Origin: Leptotrichia buccalis C-1013-b
GTDB lineage: Bacteria; Fusobacteriota; Fusobacteriia; Fusobacteriales; Leptotrichiaceae
Direction of reading: 5' to 3'
DNA: 64,000 nt
Assembly (NCBI RefSeq): GCF_000023905.1
Contig: NC_013192.1
Coordinates: 2,401,611-2,465,610 of the forward strand
Position numbers and translations under genes: made by a program. Positions 8,432-17,795 of this stretch are shown here, piece after piece; the stretch's first letter is position 1, and each line of letters begins with the position of its first letter. Under the pieces are notes generated by a model. It was not told the origin of the DNA and did not search any database. It was given only the letters and a program-made list of their open reading frames with translations.

Positions 8432-9448
8432 ATGAAAATCTTGATAATACATACAGCATTTATAGGAGATATCGTTTTATCCACACCTTTGATACAAAAA
8501 TTAAAGGATTTGTATCCAAAATCTAAAATAGATTACCTGACATTACCGACAAACCAAAGTGTCTTGTATAATAATCCTAATTTAAATGAAATAATTCTTT
8601 ATGACAAAAAAGGAAAGGATAAAGGAATAAAAGGATTTTTAAAAGTTCTAAAAATTTTGAAGCAAAAAAAATATGACTATGCGGTAATTCCACATAGATT
8701 CATAAAATCCATACTACTTGCAAAATTAGCCAAAATTCCTGATATTGTGGGATTTGATGTTGCAACTGGCTCTTCCCTTCTGGATAAGAAAGTCCATTAC
8801 GATATGAAAAAGCACGAAGTGGAAAGACTTTTAAATTTAGTCGGATATGAAGGAAAAAGAATTCCAGTTAGAATATATCCAGCAAAAGAAAATTTTGTAA
8901 AAATTGAGAAAATATTGAAAAATAGCGGATATACTGGGAAAAAAGAGCAAAAATTAATATTAGTTGCACCAGGGAGTCAAAGACCTGAAAAAATGTGGCC
9001 GATAGAAAAATATCGAGAAGTAATCCAGAAACTGAAAAAAAATGAAAATTATTTTATTGGAATAACTGGTTCAAAATCTGAAAAGGAGTTGCCCTTAAAT
9101 TTTGAAAAAGATAAAAACGTAATTGATTTTCGCGGCGAAATAAGTCTTGTAGAATTTGGAGCTTTAATTTCAAAAGCTGATGTTGTTGTAGGAAATGACA
9201 GTTCTCCAATTCATATTGCAAGTGGATTTGAGAAACCATTTGTAATTGGGATTTTTGGACCGGGAAAACGAAGTTTGGGATTTTTTCCTTGGACTGAAAA
9301 AAGCAATGTTATTGAAGATAATGAATTTTATGAAAATAATATTGTAATAATTCCTAAAAACCAACACAAGTATAAAAAAGATTATTACAAAGGAATTCCT
9401 CTGATTAGTACAGACAGGGTTTATGAAGAAATCATAACACGAATCTAA
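8432..9448 (+). CDS. Glycosyltransferase family 9 (heptosyltransferase-like)
   Basis: Cytoplasmic GT-B enzyme of the ADP-heptose:LPS heptosyltransferase family that extends the LPS inner core. The N terminus MKILIIHTAFIGDIVLSTPL is the typical GDIV/L-TPL acceptor-side motif. The C-terminal donor site shows VAPGSQRPEKMWPIEKY and VVGNDSSPIHIASGF, matching the family's D-(S/T)-x-x-x-H-x-A signature. Length 338 aa is standard. Of the three GT9 proteins in this locus it is the one most like WaaF/WaaC. It is the first gene of the plus-strand LPS run and has its own promoter. Exact acceptor not known. Confidence 0.85.
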   Translation: MKILIIHTAFIGDIVLSTPLIQKLKDLYPKSKIDYLTLPTNQSVLYNNPNLNEIILYDKKGKDKGIKGFLKVLKILKQKKYDYAVIPHRFIKSILLAKLAKIPDIVGFDVATGSSLLDKKVHYDMKKHEVERLLNLVGYEGKRIPVRIYPAKENFVKIEKILKNSGYTGKKEQKLILVAPGSQRPEKMWPIEKYREVIQKLKKNENYFIGITGSKSEKELPLNFEKDKNVIDFRGEISLVEFGALISKADVVVGNDSSPIHIASGFEKPFVIGIFGPGKRSLGFFPWTEKSNVIEDNEFYENNIVIIPKNQHKYKKDYYKGIPLISTDRVYEEIITRI

Positions 9449-9502
9449 AAAACAATTGTATAATTTTTACAGCTACCAAAATTATAAAAAGGAAGAAATA
9501 TT

Positions 9503-10810
9503 ATGAATGAAAAAATAAATTTAGTTATAAATAAAACAGGATATATTTTTTGTCTATTGGTTGGAATGTCTCTGTTTTTCTCAGAAAAATTTGAAAATAA
9601 TGTTGCGATACCTTTATTAATGATACTGTTTTTAATCTCAATGTTAATAAAGAATAATCGAAAAGAAATTTTGGAAAATATAAATTTAGATTTGGAATTT
9701 TCCATAGAATTATTGTTATTTGTATGTGTTCCATTTATAATAGCATATTTAGACGGCGGAATAAAAACTCGGTTAGATAATTACATCTTAAGATACTTAA
9801 TATTTTTCCCATTTATGTATTTTTTAGGAAATAAGAAAAGAGTTTTCAATTTTTTAAAAGTATTTTTATTTAGCGGAATAATAATTATGATTTTAGCAAC
9901 CTTTAACTTTATAAAAACTTATAATGAATGGGCACATCCAGTAGGGCTTTACTATCCAAGGGTTACTGCTATTCTGACTGTTCAGGATTTTGCTAATATT
10001 ATGTGTATAATATTTCTATTTCTATTATCATTTTTACTTTTTTATAAAAATGAAGATAATAAAAAAAATAAAATAATAAAAATATTTTTATTTTCCATAA
10101 TGATGCTAACTTTATTTCTAGTAATTGTAAATCGTTCAAAAATGGTTTATATTTGTTTAATACCTACAATACTTTATATTGTGTATAAAAAGAAAAAAAG
10201 ATTTATTCCTATAGTTTTTTTAATATGTCTTGGTGGATATTTTGTATTGCCAAGTTCAATTTCAAATCGATTACAATATATCGTGAATTATAAAAAAGAT
10301 CCTTCAAGTAATTTAAGGGTAATATTTTGGGAAACTGGGCTAGAAGCATTCAAGCAAAAACCATTATATGGCTGGAAAGCAGAAGAGAGGAAACAATTTA
10401 ATCTGGATTATTATAAAAAAACAGGTGTTAGCGATTATGTGCATAAAAATTTTTTAGATAGATTAAGTGAATGGAAAATTTATTATGTTCATACACATAA
10501 CACATATTTACAGTTTTTATTGGATTTTGGAATTATAGGAACTTTATTTTTAGTAATATTTTTTGTAAGTGTAGCTTTTAAAGCTATGAAAATAAATTTT
10601 TCAAAAAATATGGAAAATTCAGATTCTAAATTAGTCGCACTTGAAATTGCAACTAAATCTTCCTTAGCAGCTTGGGCAATACAAGGAATTACAGATATTA
10701 ACCTAAATAATAAATATATGGTCATAGTTTCAATGATACTAATATTTTTATTAAATTATCTTTGGAAAGAAAAAATAAATTTGGAAAGAGGAAAAACAAT
10801 TAATGAATAA
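9503..10810 (+). CDS. waaL: O-antigen ligase / polymerase family protein (WaaL-like)
   Basis: Polytopic inner-membrane protein (435 aa, about 11 hydrophobic segments) of the Wzy_C family. WaaL joins undecaprenyl-linked O-chain to lipid A-core on the periplasmic face. A large loop at roughly residues 260-330 carries YYVHTHNTYLQFLLDFGIIG, containing the HNxxL signature of ligases. AAGGAAG precedes the ATG. The stop overlaps the next start by 8 nt. The position within core transferase genes favours a ligase over a Wzy polymerase, but the two cannot be separated by sequence alone. Confidence 0.75.
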   Translation: MNEKINLVINKTGYIFCLLVGMSLFFSEKFENNVAIPLLMILFLISMLIKNNRKEILENINLDLEFSIELLLFVCVPFIIAYLDGGIKTRLDNYILRYLIFFPFMYFLGNKKRVFNFLKVFLFSGIIIMILATFNFIKTYNEWAHPVGLYYPRVTAILTVQDFANIMCIIFLFLLSFLLFYKNEDNKKNKIIKIFLFSIMMLTLFLVIVNRSKMVYICLIPTILYIVYKKKKRFIPIVFLICLGGYFVLPSSISNRLQYIVNYKKDPSSNLRVIFWETGLEAFKQKPLYGWKAEERKQFNLDYYKKTGVSDYVHKNFLDRLSEWKIYYVHTHNTYLQFLLDFGIIGTLFLVIFFVSVAFKAMKINFSKNMENSDSKLVALEIATKSSLAAWAIQGITDINLNNKYMVIVSMILIFLLNYLWKEKINLERGKTINE

Positions 10811-11807
10811 ATATAAATTTAGAATTTCAAAACTAGATAGACTTAACAAAACTCTGAGAAAAAAACCTTATAAATATATTTATAAGGAAATGATGCCAAA
10901 AAAATTGTTTAATAAGATTCAAAATAAAACTTATTTTAAGACTCAAAAAATGGTTGGAGAAGATTGGGACAGAGTATTAAAAGAATATTTTACAAATAAA
11001 ATTGAAACTGAACAAATTAAGCCAAAAAAAACATTTAATAATGAAAAAATTATATGGCAGTTCTGGGGACAAGGATGGGACTTTGAAAAATTGCCTGATG
11101 TTGTAAAAATAAGCTATAAATCTGTAGAAAAATATAAAAAAGATTATGAAATAATACATTTGGATATGAACAACATAAATGATTATCTGGAAATTCCAGC
11201 ATATATTTTGAAAAAAGTTGAAAATAAAAAAATGGGATTTGCTCATTTTACAGATATAATAAGACTTGCCCTATTGTATAATTATGGCGGAGTCTGGATA
11301 GATGCAACAATATTATTGACAGATTATTTACCGCAGGAATATTTTGAAATGGATTACTTTATGTTTCAAAGAGATGATAATTTGGAAAATAAAAAAGATT
11401 GGGAAGATTATGATGACTTTTACTTTTCATGGAATAATGAAATGAAAGTTAGAGTTTTAAACAGTATCATTTTCGCAAAAAAAAATAACGAAATAATAAA
11501 AACACTGCTGGATATGCTGCTAATATTCTGGGAACACAATGATTTAGTTCCAAATTATTTTTTCTTTCAAGTTTTGTACACTGAATTAATCGAAAATTAT
11601 TATAAAAAGAAACAATGTAAAATCGTATCAGATACTTTAACTCACGAACTTATAAGAGTCTGGTTTGATAAATTTTCTCAAGAAAAATTAGACGAAATAA
11701 CAAAAAGAAACAATGTTCATAAACTTACATATAAGATAGACAGTGGAAAAAGAGATACAAAAGGGACATTTTTAGATTATTTTAAAAAAATGTATGATAT
11801 AAAATAA
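10803..11807 (+). CDS. Capsular polysaccharide synthesis-type glycosyltransferase (Caps_synth / GT32-like)
   Basis: A 334-aa cytosolic transferase with the OCH1/GT32-like core: the IWQFWGQGWD N-terminal strand, then FTDIIRLALLYNYGGVWIDA, which includes the DxD-type nucleotide-sugar and metal site (WIDATILL). These features define the Caps_synth family, which includes many LPS and capsule sugar transferases. It overlaps waaL by 8 nt and precedes a GT4 gene with 34 nt between, consistent with one transcript. The donor and linkage cannot be told from the sequence. Confidence 0.75.
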   Translation: MNKYKFRISKLDRLNKTLRKKPYKYIYKEMMPKKLFNKIQNKTYFKTQKMVGEDWDRVLKEYFTNKIETEQIKPKKTFNNEKIIWQFWGQGWDFEKLPDVVKISYKSVEKYKKDYEIIHLDMNNINDYLEIPAYILKKVENKKMGFAHFTDIIRLALLYNYGGVWIDATILLTDYLPQEYFEMDYFMFQRDDNLENKKDWEDYDDFYFSWNNEMKVRVLNSIIFAKKNNEIIKTLLDMLLIFWEHNDLVPNYFFFQVLYTELIENYYKKKQCKIVSDTLTHELIRVWFDKFSQEKLDEITKRNNVHKLTYKIDSGKRDTKGTFLDYFKKMYDIK

Positions 11808-11841
11808 TTTTTAAAAAATATAAAATATAAAAGGTGAAAAA

Positions 11842-12981
11842 ATGAAAATATTGGTGCTGCATGGACATTTAAGCATGGGCGGAGAAGAAAGAGTTCTGCT
11901 AAATGTTCTGAGAAATCTTGTAGAACTGAATTACGATGTTGATTTATTAATAACTTGGAATCATAAGGAAAATAACTTATTTGAAAATGAAATTCCAAAA
12001 AAAGTAAATTATGAATTTTTATTTGACAGTTATAACGGAAAAAATAAATTAATCAAAGAAATTTACCGAATAAAAGCCAAAACAACTTATTTAAAAAAAA
12101 TAGAAAAGAAAATAAAAAACGAAAAATACGATATTGTTATTGATTATTCTTCAAATTTATTAAAATATGATAATTTTGATATAAAGATACCTGTTTTTGC
12201 ATGGATTCATTTTTCTTTGACTTTTGGAGAAAAATTGACTTTGGAAAAAATAAAAAAATACAAAAAGCAATATAAAAAATATTCAAAAATATTTGCAATA
12301 ACCCGCGTAATGAAAGAGGAATTTATCAATAAAGTTGGAATAGATGAAAAAAAAGTGGAACTGGTTTACAATCCAATTGATTTAAAATTAATTGAAAAAA
12401 AAGCTGAAAATGTAGAAAAAAAATATGAAAATTATTTAAAACAGGACTACTTTTTACAAGTATCACGCCTAACACAACAGAAGCAGCCTGAACATCTAGT
12501 TGATATCTATTATAAACTAAAACAGGCTGGCATAAAGGAAAAACTTTATTTTATTGGTGATGATGAAAAAAAAGAAATAATTAAACAGAAAATAAAAGAA
12601 TATAATCTGGAAGATGACATAATTTTATTAGGACAAATTGAAAATCCATACCCATTTTTTAAAAATGCAAAATTATTTGTACATACTGCAAAATATGAAG
12701 GATTACCGACTGTGCTATTAGAAAGCCTTGCTTTAGGAACACCTGTCGTGTCTTATGACTGTCCTACAGGTCCAAGAGATATATTAGGAAAAAATAGCGA
12801 ATATGGGGAACTGATTTCATTAAATGATAAGGATATGTTTGTCGAAAAAGTCCTTGAACTGATGAACAGCAAGGAAAAATATGAAAAGTATAAAAAGTTA
12901 TCATTGATTAGAGCTAATGACTTTTCAATGGAAAATAACAAAGTAAAACTAAAGGAGTTAATAGAAAATATTAAAAAGTAA
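11842..12981 (+). CDS. Glycosyltransferase family 4
   Basis: Retaining GT-B transferase of 379 aa. The N terminus GHLSMGGEERVLLNVLRNL carries the glycine-rich acceptor loop. The C-terminal domain shows the E-x7-E donor motif in KYEGLPTVLLESLALGTPVV and then DCPTGPRDIL, typical of the N-acetylgalactosamine and glucosyl transferases in LPS and capsule clusters. AAAAGGTG lies 6 nt before the ATG. It fits a role in building the outer core. Sugar specificity is not inferable. Confidence 0.85.
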   Translation: MKILVLHGHLSMGGEERVLLNVLRNLVELNYDVDLLITWNHKENNLFENEIPKKVNYEFLFDSYNGKNKLIKEIYRIKAKTTYLKKIEKKIKNEKYDIVIDYSSNLLKYDNFDIKIPVFAWIHFSLTFGEKLTLEKIKKYKKQYKKYSKIFAITRVMKEEFINKVGIDEKKVELVYNPIDLKLIEKKAENVEKKYENYLKQDYFLQVSRLTQQKQPEHLVDIYYKLKQAGIKEKLYFIGDDEKKEIIKQKIKEYNLEDDIILLGQIENPYPFFKNAKLFVHTAKYEGLPTVLLESLALGTPVVSYDCPTGPRDILGKNSEYGELISLNDKDMFVEKVLELMNSKEKYEKYKKLSLIRANDFSMENNKVKLKELIENIKK

Positions 12982-13005
12982 TTTTCTATAAAGAAAGGTT
13001 ACACA

Positions 13006-14109
13006 ATGAGTATAATAAATGGGATAAAATCTAAAATAATAATATGGCTATTTGGTTCAAAAAAAAAGCACAAAAATATTAATTTAAAGAATATAAAATC
13101 AATTTTATTAAATCCTAAAGATTCAATTGGCGATACTTTAATGTGTTTCTGTTATGCAAGGCAACTCAGAAAAATGTATCCTGATGCAAAATTAGGAATA
13201 GTTGTGACAGAAAGAAATATAGAATTTGCAAAATTAAACAATGAGAATGAAAAAATAATTGATACTATTGTAAAACGGAAAGATGTACTTAAAAATCGTA
13301 AAAAATGGGATATGCTGCTAGACTTTCTAAGCAAGGAAAATACAAAAAGAATGATATGGAAAAAAATACTAAGTCCAAAAATTACTATGATTTTTGGTGA
13401 AACAAATGAAAATCATTACTATAACAGGAAAACTTTAAAAAACTATGATTTTGACTGTACTCCGCCAATAGAAACACACATTATAGATTATCTGGTAAAT
13501 TCAGAATTCGCAAAATATTTTAAGATAGAAAGAGAAAAGCCGCATATTGAACTTTTAAAAATGCACATTAACAGGATGGAAAGATTCTGGAATACTGATT
13601 TTGGAAAATCAGGGAAAAAAATAAGGATTTTTCTTCTTCCACAAGGTAGCGACAGGGAAATGAAACCTGAAGAGGTTGCTAGTTTGCTAAATAATATTGA
13701 AAATGATAAAATTAATAAAGTAAAAATTATTATGGGAAAAACAGACGGAAGTGAAGAATATTTCAAAAAATTGAAAACTTTTTTAAACAAAGATCTAGAT
13801 ATTTCCCTATCTCAAACATTTAACATTAGGGAATATTTACTATTTATGGCAGCTTCCGACTTGGTAATCGGAGTTGACGGTGGTGGAATTCACATGGCTT
13901 CTTCCTTGAATAAACCATTATTAAGCTTTTATGCGAACAATAAATATAACTTATGCAGATGGTCTCCAATAACAAGTGTTGACAGCCTACAAGTAATTTC
14001 AAAAAATGAAGGAAATCACAATCAGACATATAATTTTTCAATGTCAGAACCAATAGAATGGCTAAATTCTCAAATAAAAAAATATATAAATATTAAATTA
14101 TCTAAATAA
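13006..14109 (+). CDS. Glycosyltransferase family 9, second copy
   Basis: A 367-aa heptosyltransferase-family protein. It starts with a basic stretch (KSKIIIWLFGSKKKHKN) before the core strand KSILLNPKDSIGDTLM, which contains the GD-T/L acceptor motif. The donor side shows FLLPQGSDREMKPEEV and DLVIGVDGGGIHMASSLNKP, in which the usual Asp-Ser/Thr is DGGGIHMA. This is more diverged from WaaC/WaaF than the first copy. GAAAGG precedes the start. It probably adds a heptose or another sugar to the core. Confidence 0.75.
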   Translation: MSIINGIKSKIIIWLFGSKKKHKNINLKNIKSILLNPKDSIGDTLMCFCYARQLRKMYPDAKLGIVVTERNIEFAKLNNENEKIIDTIVKRKDVLKNRKKWDMLLDFLSKENTKRMIWKKILSPKITMIFGETNENHYYNRKTLKNYDFDCTPPIETHIIDYLVNSEFAKYFKIEREKPHIELLKMHINRMERFWNTDFGKSGKKIRIFLLPQGSDREMKPEEVASLLNNIENDKINKVKIIMGKTDGSEEYFKKLKTFLNKDLDISLSQTFNIREYLLFMAASDLVIGVDGGGIHMASSLNKPLLSFYANNKYNLCRWSPITSVDSLQVISKNEGNHNQTYNFSMSEPIEWLNSQIKKYINIKLSK

Positions 14110-14219
14110 AAAAGAAAAAGTGACAATTCTTTTTAAATGCTTTGTAAGCAAACTATGAGGATATGCGTTCCCCCCTAAAATTAACGTAAATAATATATCT
14201 AAATAAGGAATAAAAAATA

Positions 14220-15293
14220 ATGAAAAAAATAAATTGGAAATTTTATAGACCATATAGAGATAAGCTGGTTGATAAAAAAAATGAAGTTTTAAGCAGGATA
14301 TTTGATAAAAAGAAAAAAGATATAAATTTATTGTCTTCAGAAATAAATAGAGTCTTATTTTTAAGAACTGATGGAAAAATTGGAGATTATATAATAAGTT
14401 CATTTATTTTTAGGGAAATTAAGAAAAATTATCCCGATATAAAAATTGATGTAATTGCTGACAAATCTTTAAAAAAATTGCTAAAATTAAATAAAAATAT
14501 AGATAATTACTATATTATTAATAGAAAACATATGAGTGACTGGAGAGCAGTTTCAAAAAAATTGAGAAAAAATGATTACACTGTCTTATTTGACTCAACA
14601 GAAGGATTAAAATACAAGCAAGTTTATTTGCTAAACAGGGTAAATGCAAAAATTAATGTTGGATATAATAAAGATGATTATAAAATATATAACAAAAATA
14701 TAAAGCAGAATAATACTTTAAAAATGACTGAAATTTACAGACAGATGCTAGAAAGTGTAAATATTAAAGTAAAAGACACTAAATATGATATTCCAGTTTC
14801 AGAAGAATCAGAAAAAAATGTGGATGAATTTCTGAAAGAAAATAATGCAACCGAAAAAATAATCGCATTAAACTTTTTTGGAGCTTCAAGAGGCAGAAAA
14901 ATAAACGAAGAAAATGCACTAATTATAATAAAAAGACTAACCGAGATGTATGATAAACACAAAATCATAATACTAGACTCTCCTAACGACAGAGAAACAA
15001 TATACAATATATTAAAAAAGGCTGACAATAAAAACGTGCTATTCTTTGAAAAATCTCAAACAATACTGGACTCAATTTCCATAATAAAAAGAAGCAATTT
15101 AACAGTGTCTCTAGATACTTCGATTTTACATATTGCCGAAGGGCTTAATAAAAAAATAATGGCTTTTTACGGACCGAAAATTAATAAAAACAAATGGAGA
15201 ATAAAAGAGGAAAACAACATACTGATTGATTATCCTGAAAATAGAATAAATGATGTGGATTTTGAAAAATTATTTGACAATTTAAAAGTTTAA
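14220..15293 (+). CDS. Glycosyltransferase family 9, third copy
   Basis: A 357-aa GT9 protein with a short basic N-terminal extension before VLFLRTDGKIGDYIIS, matching the family's GD-x-I/L motif. The donor-side motifs are degenerate: ALNFFGASRGRKINEENA and LTVSLDTSILHIAEGLNKK, where D-T-S-x-x-H-I-A is kept. It sits in the same run as two other GT9 genes, so the cluster encodes successive heptose-type transfers. The 110-nt gap before it contains a short GC-richer patch (near 14145-14180) that I cannot assign. AAGGA lies about 10 nt upstream of the ATG. Confidence 0.75.
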   Translation: MKKINWKFYRPYRDKLVDKKNEVLSRIFDKKKKDINLLSSEINRVLFLRTDGKIGDYIISSFIFREIKKNYPDIKIDVIADKSLKKLLKLNKNIDNYYIINRKHMSDWRAVSKKLRKNDYTVLFDSTEGLKYKQVYLLNRVNAKINVGYNKDDYKIYNKNIKQNNTLKMTEIYRQMLESVNIKVKDTKYDIPVSEESEKNVDEFLKENNATEKIIALNFFGASRGRKINEENALIIIKRLTEMYDKHKIIILDSPNDRETIYNILKKADNKNVLFFEKSQTILDSISIIKRSNLTVSLDTSILHIAEGLNKKIMAFYGPKINKNKWRIKEENNILIDYPENRINDVDFEKLFDNLKV

Positions 15294-15336
15294 AAAATAT
15301 GAGTAAAATCTAAAAGATGAATTGGGAGAAGATACA

Positions 15337-16893
15337 ATGAAATTGTCCGTTGGAATAATAACTTTTAATGAAGAAAACAGGATTGGAAAAACTTTGGATT
15401 CTGTGAGAGAAATAGCAGATGAAGTAATAGTGGTTGATAGTGAAAGTACAGATAGGACTACCGAAATTGCTCTTTCTAAAGGGGCAAGAGTTTTTGTGGA
15501 AAAATGGAAAGGATACGGACCACAAAAAAATTCTGTATTGAAAAAATGTAAAGGTGAATGGATTTTATTAATAGATGCAGATGAAGTAATTTCACCACAG
15601 TTAAAAGAAAAAATAAAATCAATTATAAACAGTGAATCTCCTTCAGGTGATGTTTATAAAATAAAGCTCAGAAATATTGCCTTTAAAAAGGAAATAAAAT
15701 TTGGTGGCTGGGATGATTATGTTATAAGGCTTTGGAAAAATGGAAAAGTAACAATAAGTGACCGTGAAGTTCACGAAAAATATAAAACTAAAAGTAAAAT
15801 AAAAAAAATAAAGGAATTAATAATTCATTACACTTATGACAATATCGAAGAATTTTTAGAAAAATTAAACAGATATACTTCGCAAAGTGCTAAAGAATAC
15901 ATAAAAAAAGGTAAAAACGCCAGTTTTATAAAAATATACTCAAAAATGTTATTTAGATTTATAAAAATGTATATTTTACAGCTAGGCTTTCTCGATGGAT
16001 ATGAAGGTTACTTGCTTGCAAAATATAGCTCCATTTACACAATGACAAAATATACCAAGTTAAGAGAAGAATACTATAACAACCTAGGAAATGACACTTC
16101 TCTCGTAATCACAACATATAATTGGCCAAAAGCTCTGGAAATCTGTTTAAACAGTGCATTAAATCAAACTGTTCCACCAAAGGAAATAATAATCGCTGAT
16201 GATGGTTCAAAACAGGAGACAGTAGATTTGGTAAAAAGATTCCAGCAAAGTTATCCACAAAGCAATATTATCCATTCTTGGCAAGAAGACAAGGGATTTA
16301 GGGCTGGAATGTCAAGAAATAGGGCAATTAGCAAAGCAACTGGAAATTATATAATAATAATAGATGGTGATTTGGTATTAAATAGGCATTTTATTGAAGA
16401 TCACATAAAAAATAGAAAAAAAGGATGTTTTATACAAGGCTCAAGAGTAATAACTTCTCCAACATCATCAAAAGAAATAATGGAAGGAAAAAAAATAAAT
16501 TTCTTTGACAAGGGAATTAGAAATAAAATGAATATGGTAAGAAACGGACTTCTTTCCAAAATGACTACAAAAATTGATAGAAATTTACGTGGAATAAGAT
16601 CCTGCAATATGTCTTTCTTTAAAGAAGATCTTGTAAAAGTCAATGGCTTCGAGGAAGAAATTGAAGGATGGGGAAGAGAAGACAGTGAACTTGCAGTGAG
16701 ACTGTTTAATATTGGCTGTAAAAAGAAAAAACTAAAATTTGAAGCATTAACATGCCATTTGTATCATAAGGAAAATGATAGAAGCAGACTGAAAAAAAAT
16801 GACGAATATCTGGCAAATGCAATAAAAAGCAGAAAAACAAGAGCCAAGAAAGGACTGAACAGATATGGAAGACGTAACAGCAGTAATTACTAG
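15337..16893 (+). CDS. Two-domain glycosyltransferase: WaaE/KdtX-like GT2 fused to a second GT2
   Basis: Two family-2 transferases joined in one 518-aa protein. Residues 1 to about 240 resemble WaaE/KdtX beta-1,4-glucosyltransferases (MKLSVGIITFNEENRIGKTL, DSESTDRT, LLIDADEVIS). From about 245 a second GT2 begins with SLVITTYNWPKALEICLNSA, has IIADDGS and IIDGDLV metal-site motifs, then GWGREDSELAVRLF, the ED motif typical of Glyco_transf_7C galactosyl-type domains. Both catalytic sites look intact, so two consecutive core additions are plausible. The start at 15337 has GGGAGAAG 5 nt upstream; the TTG at 15322 overlaps that site. Confidence 0.85.
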   Translation: MKLSVGIITFNEENRIGKTLDSVREIADEVIVVDSESTDRTTEIALSKGARVFVEKWKGYGPQKNSVLKKCKGEWILLIDADEVISPQLKEKIKSIINSESPSGDVYKIKLRNIAFKKEIKFGGWDDYVIRLWKNGKVTISDREVHEKYKTKSKIKKIKELIIHYTYDNIEEFLEKLNRYTSQSAKEYIKKGKNASFIKIYSKMLFRFIKMYILQLGFLDGYEGYLLAKYSSIYTMTKYTKLREEYYNNLGNDTSLVITTYNWPKALEICLNSALNQTVPPKEIIIADDGSKQETVDLVKRFQQSYPQSNIIHSWQEDKGFRAGMSRNRAISKATGNYIIIIDGDLVLNRHFIEDHIKNRKKGCFIQGSRVITSPTSSKEIMEGKKINFFDKGIRNKMNMVRNGLLSKMTTKIDRNLRGIRSCNMSFFKEDLVKVNGFEEEIEGWGREDSELAVRLFNIGCKKKKLKFEALTCHLYHKENDRSRLKKNDEYLANAIKSRKTRAKKGLNRYGRRNSSNY

Positions 16894-17599
16894 CTGCGGA
16901 AGATTTGACCTGCTGGAAGAAACATTAGACAGTTTTTTTGAGTTTAATACTTATCCAATAAAAAAAATAATAATTACTGAAGATAGTACCGAAGGAAAAA
17001 AATTGGAAAAATTAATTTCAAAATATAAAGATAAGAAACAGAATTTTCAGCTTATAGTCAATGAAACAAGATTAGGACAGCTAAAATCAATTGACAAAGC
17101 TTACCGTGAAATTGATACTAAATATATTTTTCATTGTGAAGATGACTGGAAATTTTTTAAGAAAGGCTTTATTGAAAAATCTATAAAACTGCTTGAAGAA
17201 GATGAAAAAATTTTAATTGTCGGACTGCGTTCCAAAAAAGATTTTCCAGAAAATTTCTTTTTTGATAAAGATTATGTTTCAAAGTCAGGCGAGCATTACT
17301 ACAATGTGAAAGGGGAAATATTTACTTATAATCCAGCTTTAAGAAGAAAAAAGGATATGGATTTATTTGGACTTCATGAAAAACTGGAAAATCAGAGATA
17401 TGAAGAAGTTCTTTCAAATTTTTACAAGGAACGTGGATATAAAACAGTATTTTTTAAAGAACCAGCTGTAGAACATATTGGAAATAAAAGGCATGTTCAT
17501 TTTAGCAAAAATAGAAAAAATACTGTACTTAGCTTTAAAATTGATAGGCTAATTAAAAAAATACGAGCAAAAATTTTAAAAATGAGAGGCAAAATATAA
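16865..17599 (+). CDS. GT2-like glycosyltransferase
   Basis: A 244-aa GT-A fold protein beginning TAVITSCGRFDLLEETLDSF, with IIITEDSTEG and the acidic metal-site motif FHCEDDW near residue 90. It lacks membrane segments and ends in a basic tail. The start overlaps the end of the fused transferase by 29 nt in another frame, with AAAGGA about 11 nt upstream, so translation is probably coupled. It is the last transferase before a 196-nt gap. Related proteins are annotated only as 'glycosyltransferase'; the sugar is unknown. Confidence 0.7.
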   Translation: MEDVTAVITSCGRFDLLEETLDSFFEFNTYPIKKIIITEDSTEGKKLEKLISKYKDKKQNFQLIVNETRLGQLKSIDKAYREIDTKYIFHCEDDWKFFKKGFIEKSIKLLEEDEKILIVGLRSKKDFPENFFFDKDYVSKSGEHYYNVKGEIFTYNPALRRKKDMDLFGLHEKLENQRYEEVLSNFYKERGYKTVFFKEPAVEHIGNKRHVHFSKNRKNTVLSFKIDRLIKKIRAKILKMRGKI

Positions 17600-17795
17600 T
17601 TTTTTTTAAATAAACTTTTTTCATTTTTTAGTTGTTATTTTTTTGTTTTTCGTATAAAATATAAGGGGAAACATTTATAGTTTTATAGCAATATTATTTT
17701 AAAATCAAAGTTAAGTGATAAAATTAAACTAATTTAAAATTTGGGTTCAACTTTAAAAGAATATTACTGTGCTGTAAATTTAGAAAGAAGGAAAA

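Noticed and set aside
14098..14403. Minus-strand open frame whose end covers the 110-nt gap before the third GT9 gene
   Set aside because: Most of it lies opposite the GT9 gene, it has no ribosome site, and its composition is that of a shadow frame.
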